DNA of 11,801 nucleotides, from the NCBI GenBank assembly GCA_903821255.1, contig CAIJKT010000046.1:1-11801 (forward strand). The letters run 5' to 3'. This stretch comes from an uncultured Lentisphaeria bacterium. Lineage in GTDB: Bacteria; Verrucomicrobiota; Lentisphaeria; Victivallales; Victivallaceae. The notes beneath the pieces are model-generated. The model worked only from the letters and a program-made list of their open reading frames with translations. It was not told where the DNA came from and searched no databases. Position 1 is the first letter of the stretch, and each line of letters starts with the position of its first letter. Of this stretch, positions 8,073 through 11,801 are shown piece after piece. The translations under genes and the position numbers were made by a program.

Positions 8073-8119
8073 TCATACGATGCGAAACAGGAATATTAAA
8101 GCAGAAATAAATACAGCTT

Positions 8120-8998
8120 ATGAAAAAATACGAAATATCCTTCCCGAGTTCAAACTCTGAGACTTATCCCAAAATGATCACTGCGCTGATAATATCGCCG
8201 GATAGAATTAACCGCGATACCGGCGCCATGCTGTTTACTCACGGGTGGGGCGGCAGCCGGTTTCAGCATCAGGATAAAATGGAGTACACCACGGAGTTAT
8301 TCAATCTGGTTTGTATTTCAGTTGAGTACCGGCAGAGCGGTTATGATTTTGATCCGGTGAAGGGTGCAGGCGCATATCTGCCTTATGATGCGAGTTTTTA
8401 TCAGGTGGCGGATGTTCTAAACGGCCTGCGCGAAGTCCTGGCGCTCCATGCGGAACTTGACCGAAGCAGACTTTTTCATTACGGCGGCAGCCAGGGCGGG
8501 CATATCGCGTTATTGAGCTCTGTTTTTGCGCCGGACACTTTTGCCTTTGTATATACCTCCAGCGCACTGGTAAAATTGACGAATGATATTCAAACCTGGG
8601 CCGGACGGGCGTTTGCCGACTTTGAACTGTCTGTCCGAAATGTGGTGGAACACGCGGCAATGATTCAATGTCCGCTGTTTATGGAACACGGTACTGCCGA
8701 TGTGACAGTCCCGCACTGTCATGCCGAGGAACTGGAAAGAAAGTTGCGTGAACTAGGTGGAACTTTAAAAATCAAATATTATGATGGCGGCGATCACAGC
8801 CTGGAACCGGCGATCACCAAACTGGAGGCGTTTAAAGCGATGGCACCGGAGCCGATGCGGCAATTAAAGAACCCCCGTCCTGACAATTTTATGACAGGCG
8901 GCAAAATAAAAATCGACTGCGGTTCAAAAATACTGACAGTTGACTGGTCTCTCGAATCCAGTTCACCGGAAATCCTGAAATGGGAATCCAGGAGCTGA
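8120..8998 (+). CDS. Cytoplasmic alpha/beta hydrolase (S9-like or esterase)
   Basis: A 292-residue serine hydrolase of the alpha/beta-hydrolase fold. The oxyanion-hole segment is THGWGGS (40-46), the nucleophile elbow YGGSQGGH places Ser124 in G-x-S-x-G, HGTADVTVP gives Asp194 and GGDHS gives His226, so the triad looks complete. No signal peptide is visible, so it should act in the cytoplasm. After the core, about 50 residues (240-292) form an unassigned tail (FMTGGKIKIDCGSKILTVDW). It resembles S9-peptidase-like hydrolases, and a DUF2920-type assignment is possible but uncertain. It follows the symporter by 47 bases and is probably co-transcribed, so deacylation of an imported sugar is a reasonable inference. 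No good ribosome binding site is seen next to the ATG at 8120, so weak or coupled translation is possible. Confidence 0.82.
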   Translation: MKKYEISFPSSNSETYPKMITALIISPDRINRDTGAMLFTHGWGGSRFQHQDKMEYTTELFNLVCISVEYRQSGYDFDPVKGAGAYLPYDASFYQVADVLNGLREVLALHAELDRSRLFHYGGSQGGHIALLSSVFAPDTFAFVYTSSALVKLTNDIQTWAGRAFADFELSVRNVVEHAAMIQCPLFMEHGTADVTVPHCHAEELERKLRELGGTLKIKYYDGGDHSLEPAITKLEAFKAMAPEPMRQLKNPRPDNFMTGGKIKIDCGSKILTVDWSLESSSPEILKWESRS

Positions 8999-9077
8999 CC
9001 GGCTTCTTTATTTGTTATATGTTTCAGCGGACTATCAATTTTTTTACTGATTTTCATATTGCAATTCGTTTCAGCTA

Positions 9078-9106
9078 TTGACAAAATCGTGTTTTGCAGT
9101 TATTAT
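9078..9106 (+). promoter_or_regulatory. Sigma70-type promoter of the GntR-LacI regulator gene
   Basis: TTGACA (9078-9083) is a perfect -35 box, followed by a 17-base spacer and TATTAT (9101-9106), one base off the -10 consensus. Transcription would begin near 9113, leaving a leader of about 40 bases before the ATG at 9152. It is the best promoter match in the window and marks 9152-10255 as an independent unit. The 153-base gap holds no other gene. Confidence 0.8.
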
Positions 9107-9127
9107 ACAGGTATAAAAAGACATGTT

Positions 9128-9140
9128 TGTTTTGAAAACA
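9128..9140. promoter_or_regulatory. Palindromic candidate operator ahead of the regulator gene
   Basis: TGTTTTGAAAACA has perfect 6-base arms around a central G. It lies between the predicted transcription start and the start codon and touches the ribosome binding site (AGGA, 9140-9143). A repressor bound here could block transcription or early elongation, so autoregulation by the encoded GntR-LacI protein is plausible. No second copy was seen in the window. Confidence 0.5.
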
Positions 9141-9151
9141 GGAAATGAACT

Positions 9152-10255
9152 ATGCGGCCGACGAAATACGATTTGCTTGTGGAGCAGCTTGAATCAGAGA
9201 TAAACCGTCATGAATTGGCTCCGGGGAAAAAGATTTATTCACAGAGTCAACTTGTCAACCGCTTCCAGGTTTCCCGTTCCTGCGTCAATAAAGCATTAGG
9301 TCTCCTTCAGCGGCGCGGGATGATTACCGCAATTCCCGGGAAAGGCAATTTTGTTTCATTGAAGACAGTCCGCTCTTTTTGCTTGAAGAGTTTAATTTAT
9401 CTAGTCGATTCCGCGACCAGGACTTATATGAATGGTTATGATGATTTCGGCACGGAAATAATCTGGGCTATCGAACAGGTCTGCAAAGAGAATAAAGTAA
9501 CATTTATCATGCGTTCCGTGGCTCCGGACGAGTTCTCGCAACTGGCGGATATTGTACGCGACTCCGGAGCGGACGGCGTTATTATCAGTCCCCGCGTCCG
9601 GGAGGAATATAATATCAGTGAAGAACATATTGTCCGCATAGCCGCAACCGGCATTCCTACAGTTTACTGTGATCATCCTGCCGTGCATCCGCAAATCGGC
9701 TGCAGCATGATCAATTATCTTGATTCGCTGAAAAGCATTGTCGGGCGACTGCTTGCCGCTAATTACCGCAGAATTGCCGTTTTTTATCCAGGCACGTCTC
9801 GTTACGGCATGGAAATCAGCAATGCCGTTATGTCCATACGCAATATCTATCCGGGTGCATCGATTTACGATATTGACTTCAGCCGCCCGGGCGTCATTTA
9901 CGATCAGAATATTGACATGGATCAAATTGCCGCCGCTGTCAGCCAGGCGCGGAAAGACGGCAATCTGCCTGATGTTTTCATTTGCAATACAGATCATATT
10001 GCGGCAAAACTGTTGACAGCGCTGAAAAGTGTGAAACTGCGCATCCCCGAAGACGTGCAGGTCATCGGCGCTCTGAATCTGGAATTCGGAAAATCTGTCG
10101 AGCCCGCATTAAGCACTATGGCGGTAAAAAGTGAAATGCTTGGGCGCAAGGCCTTTGAAATAGTGCGGGATATGGCCTTGAAAGGAGAACCGCCGCGGGT
10201 GGAGCGGGTTCCGATGACGTACGTAAGACGCAGGAGCTGTTTGCTGACAGATTGA
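9152..10255 (+). CDS. GntR-LacI chimeric transcriptional regulator (AraR-type)
   Basis: A 367-residue regulator. Residues 1-71 form a GntR-type winged helix: KYDLLVEQLESEINRHELAPGKKI, then the recognition-helix region SQLVNRFQVSRSCVNKALGLL (32-52) and the wing GMITAIPGKGNFVS. Residues about 80-365 are a LacI-type periplasmic-binding-like sensor (SLIYLVD at 80-86, DSGADGVIISP at 137-147, VFICNTDHIAAKLL at 275-288, EDVQVIGALNL at 300-310). This fusion is the architecture of Bacillus AraR, a sugar-responsive repressor. The canonical final GFDD is replaced by GALN (306-309), so the hinge differs from typical LacI proteins. AGGA at 9140-9143 is 8 bases before the ATG. It has its own promoter and a palindrome. 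It probably controls this locus; the effector sugar is unknown. Confidence 0.9.
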   Translation: MRPTKYDLLVEQLESEINRHELAPGKKIYSQSQLVNRFQVSRSCVNKALGLLQRRGMITAIPGKGNFVSLKTVRSFCLKSLIYLVDSATRTYMNGYDDFGTEIIWAIEQVCKENKVTFIMRSVAPDEFSQLADIVRDSGADGVIISPRVREEYNISEEHIVRIAATGIPTVYCDHPAVHPQIGCSMINYLDSLKSIVGRLLAANYRRIAVFYPGTSRYGMEISNAVMSIRNIYPGASIYDIDFSRPGVIYDQNIDMDQIAAAVSQARKDGNLPDVFICNTDHIAAKLLTALKSVKLRIPEDVQVIGALNLEFGKSVEPALSTMAVKSEMLGRKAFEIVRDMALKGEPPRVERVPMTYVRRRSCLLTD

Positions 10256-10265
10256 TTTCATTGCT

Positions 10266-10331
10266 TCAATTCAAAGCGTACCGGTGAAAAAGCGAAAGCG
10301 GAGAGAGCTTATCTGATAGTGCTTGAATTGA
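10266..10331. repeat. Inverted repeat in the gap before the last gene
   Basis: TCAATTCAA at 10266-10274 is the exact reverse complement of TTGAATTGA at 10323-10331, 48 bases apart, in the 108-base gap between the regulator and the last gene. It could be a pair of operator half-sites for looping or a long-range stem. AT-rich 9-mers pair by chance fairly often, so support is weak. No convincing sigma70 promoter was found in this gap. Confidence 0.35.
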
Positions 10332-10363
10332 CTTAATTTTTCTAATGAAGTGGAGATTGGGCA

Positions 10364-11773
10364 ATGCCGGTATTCAAGGCGAAAACAACAAAACTTATTA
10401 TCTCGCTGATAACAGCCGGATTGCTGATGTCTGCATTGCGGGCGGAAGAAAAACGGGTTGCCACCTGGCTTGTTCCAGGAGGACCTTTCGGCGTTTGGGC
10501 ACATGGATTCGACAATGACCCCTGGCCGTACCGGGCTATTTTGAAAGAAATGCATGACATCGGAGTTACTGACATTCAGTTCAGTATTCAGGAAGGACGG
10601 GGTACGCAGCTCAATTATAAGACCGAACTCAAGCACAGCCAGCCGCAGCCGGTGATGCAAAATCGCGACTGGCTGGATGAAACACTTTCCGAAGCAGATA
10701 AATATGGCATGAAAGTGTGGCTGATCTATACTCCGCCGATTGAAGGCAAAGGCTGGCATACAGCTCCGGACATTGTTGCGCTCGGCGATCCGCGGCTGAT
10801 AAAAATCTACTGTGATATTATTGATGAAATCGGCGGCAAATACGGGAAATATAAGAGTCTGGCCGGGATTTATCACCACGAACTGGACAATACGGAAGCC
10901 AACACCAATTACTCCAACCGGAAAGCCGAATTTTCCGCATGGTGCCAGAAGGAATTCGGCGAAAGCTATTCAGGAGCGATGCCCCCGGCCACCGATACCG
11001 GCAATAAATGGTGGCGCCGTTTTGTTCTTTACCGCTGCGCTATAATGGATAATTTTGTGCAGGCGCTCAACCGCCAGGCGGTTAAATACGGGCTTCAAAA
11101 TGCATTCTGCTATTATGACATCGAGAGTTATAAAGGTGCAAGCTGGCGGTGGGGATACGATCCGGTGATGCTGGAAAAAAGTTGTGATTATATCTGGGCA
11201 CCGGTACGCGACCGGTCAGGCAAGATTTATCTGTCGCTGGACAAGGGGATGTTCGACTTCGGCCCCAGCTATTTCGGGAATAATCTGACCGAAGTGTTTA
11301 TGTATGCTTTTCACGGGCGGCCAATACTTTCTTTCTGGGAAGGCCGGGCTTCGCTGTTTGTGGATATTATTCGCGATTATTACCGGAAGCGCAAACTTTC
11401 CGGTGATTTTTATGCGGATTACATGCTGCATACCAAAGAAATGGTCAATACGTTTTTCGGCAGTAAAAACCTGGCCGGCTGGCTCGGATTAATGACCCGC
11501 TGGCAGGGCGGCGAAACTACTGCCCGGATTGCGGTGGCCGGCAATCCGCTGACATTCGTCCTGAAACATCCTGAAATCACAGGCGCGGCCTATGTGCGTT
11601 CGGTGGAGCCGCTATATCAGGCTTTGGACCGGTATTTCGATGTTGACGGAGTGCTGCTCAACGGGAAATTCGCAATCAATCCGGAGAACTTGGAAAAATA
11701 TGAGTGCATTATTATTCCTGAAGATATGGGACCACAGCGGCATTCAAATCAATTGCAAAACCCAAGGAATTGA
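10364..11773 (+). CDS. Secreted putative glycoside hydrolase, interrupted in its second domain
   Basis: The readable frame gives 469 residues. A signal peptide is likely at 1-27 (LIISLITAGLLMSALRA). Residues 33-330 look like a (beta/alpha)8 barrel of the hypothetical-glycosyl-hydrolase type: WLVPGGPFGVWAHG, then AGIYHHELDNTE (167-178) with E173 as acid/base candidate, then FSAWCQKEFGESYSG, NKWWRRFVLYR and SWRWGYDP. From about 386 a GATase-like domain begins (TARIAVAGNPLTFVL ... LEKYECIIIPEDMG), comparable to the one at 4539-6677, but after G456 the protein becomes PQRHSNQLQNPRN and stops at 11771-11773. Another frame right after G456 reads TTAAFKSIAK, matching the expected helix (EAFKKYV in the neighbour). 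A frameshift or contig-end error is likely and the true gene probably runs past the window. The ribosome binding site is GGAG at 10352-10355. Confidence 0.78.
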   Translation: MPVFKAKTTKLIISLITAGLLMSALRAEEKRVATWLVPGGPFGVWAHGFDNDPWPYRAILKEMHDIGVTDIQFSIQEGRGTQLNYKTELKHSQPQPVMQNRDWLDETLSEADKYGMKVWLIYTPPIEGKGWHTAPDIVALGDPRLIKIYCDIIDEIGGKYGKYKSLAGIYHHELDNTEANTNYSNRKAEFSAWCQKEFGESYSGAMPPATDTGNKWWRRFVLYRCAIMDNFVQALNRQAVKYGLQNAFCYYDIESYKGASWRWGYDPVMLEKSCDYIWAPVRDRSGKIYLSLDKGMFDFGPSYFGNNLTEVFMYAFHGRPILSFWEGRASLFVDIIRDYYRKRKLSGDFYADYMLHTKEMVNTFFGSKNLAGWLGLMTRWQGGETTARIAVAGNPLTFVLKHPEITGAAYVRSVEPLYQALDRYFDVDGVLLNGKFAINPENLEKYECIIIPEDMGPQRHSNQLQNPRN

Positions 11774-11801
11774 ACGTGTGCTTCTTTGCCTGGATGTGAC
11801 A

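Noticed and set aside
8999..9077. Possible terminator after the alpha/beta hydrolase gene
   Set aside because: A T-rich run at about 9039-9046 exists, but no GC-rich stem precedes it closely, so an intrinsic terminator is not supported.
9401..9997. Minus-strand open frame of 198 codons opposite the GntR-LacI gene
   Set aside because: The + strand protein is continuous and matches its family from end to end; the minus-strand product is not recognisable.
10321..10363. TTGAAT/TTGACT boxes as a promoter for the last gene
   Set aside because: No acceptable -10 box occurs at 16-18 bases from either box.
10271..10879. Minus-strand open frame of 202 codons covering the gap and start of the last gene
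   Set aside because: The + strand gene there has a ribosome binding site, signal peptide and barrel start. The minus-strand translation lacks any domain and overlaps this coding region.

Overview
The window reads as a carbohydrate-utilisation locus from a member of the Planctomycetota-Verrucomicrobiota-Lentisphaerota group, most likely Lentisphaerota (Victivallis-like). This assignment is an inference. It rests on a prepilin-like protein with an exact H-X9-DG C-terminal motif, a family expanded in those phyla, on secreted beta-galactosidase-type barrels with a GATase-like second domain, and on GntR/LacI-type regulators next to them. All nine supported genes lie on the + strand and genes fill nearly the whole window. 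No RNA gene, CRISPR array, insertion sequence or gene-free stretch over 300 bases was seen.

Layout. (1) 3-662: 3' part of a LacI-type sugar-sensing regulator whose DNA-binding end lies left of the window. (2) 681-6677: a tight run of four exported-protein genes with gaps of 18 and 8 bases and then overlaps of 4 bases and 1 base. These are a prepilin-like H-X9-DG protein, a small two-domain secreted protein, a large secreted protein carrying the same two domains fused to a (beta/alpha)8-like barrel, and a GH42-like three-domain glycoside hydrolase. (3) 6759-8998: a GPH-family sugar symporter and a cytoplasmic alpha/beta hydrolase, probably on the same transcript. A 10-bp imperfect hairpin lies between the hydrolase gene and the symporter gene. 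(4) 9152-10255: a GntR-LacI (AraR-type) regulator with its own near-consensus sigma70 promoter and a palindrome just before its start codon. (5) 10364-11773: another secreted glycoside-hydrolase-like barrel. It breaks off inside its second domain 28 bases before the window end, which suggests a frameshift or an end-of-contig error.

Proposed working model (inference): the exported proteins bind and cleave a glycan outside the cytoplasm, the symporter imports the released glycoside, the alpha/beta hydrolase removes an ester or similar group inside the cell, and the two LacI-type sensor proteins control expression according to the sugar. No SusC/SusD pair is present, so this is not a Bacteroidota-type locus. 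The substrate cannot be told from the sequence. The most novel element is the two-domain module that occurs both alone (1418-2263) and fused to a barrel (2260-4539) in adjacent overlapping genes, downstream of the prepilin-like gene.
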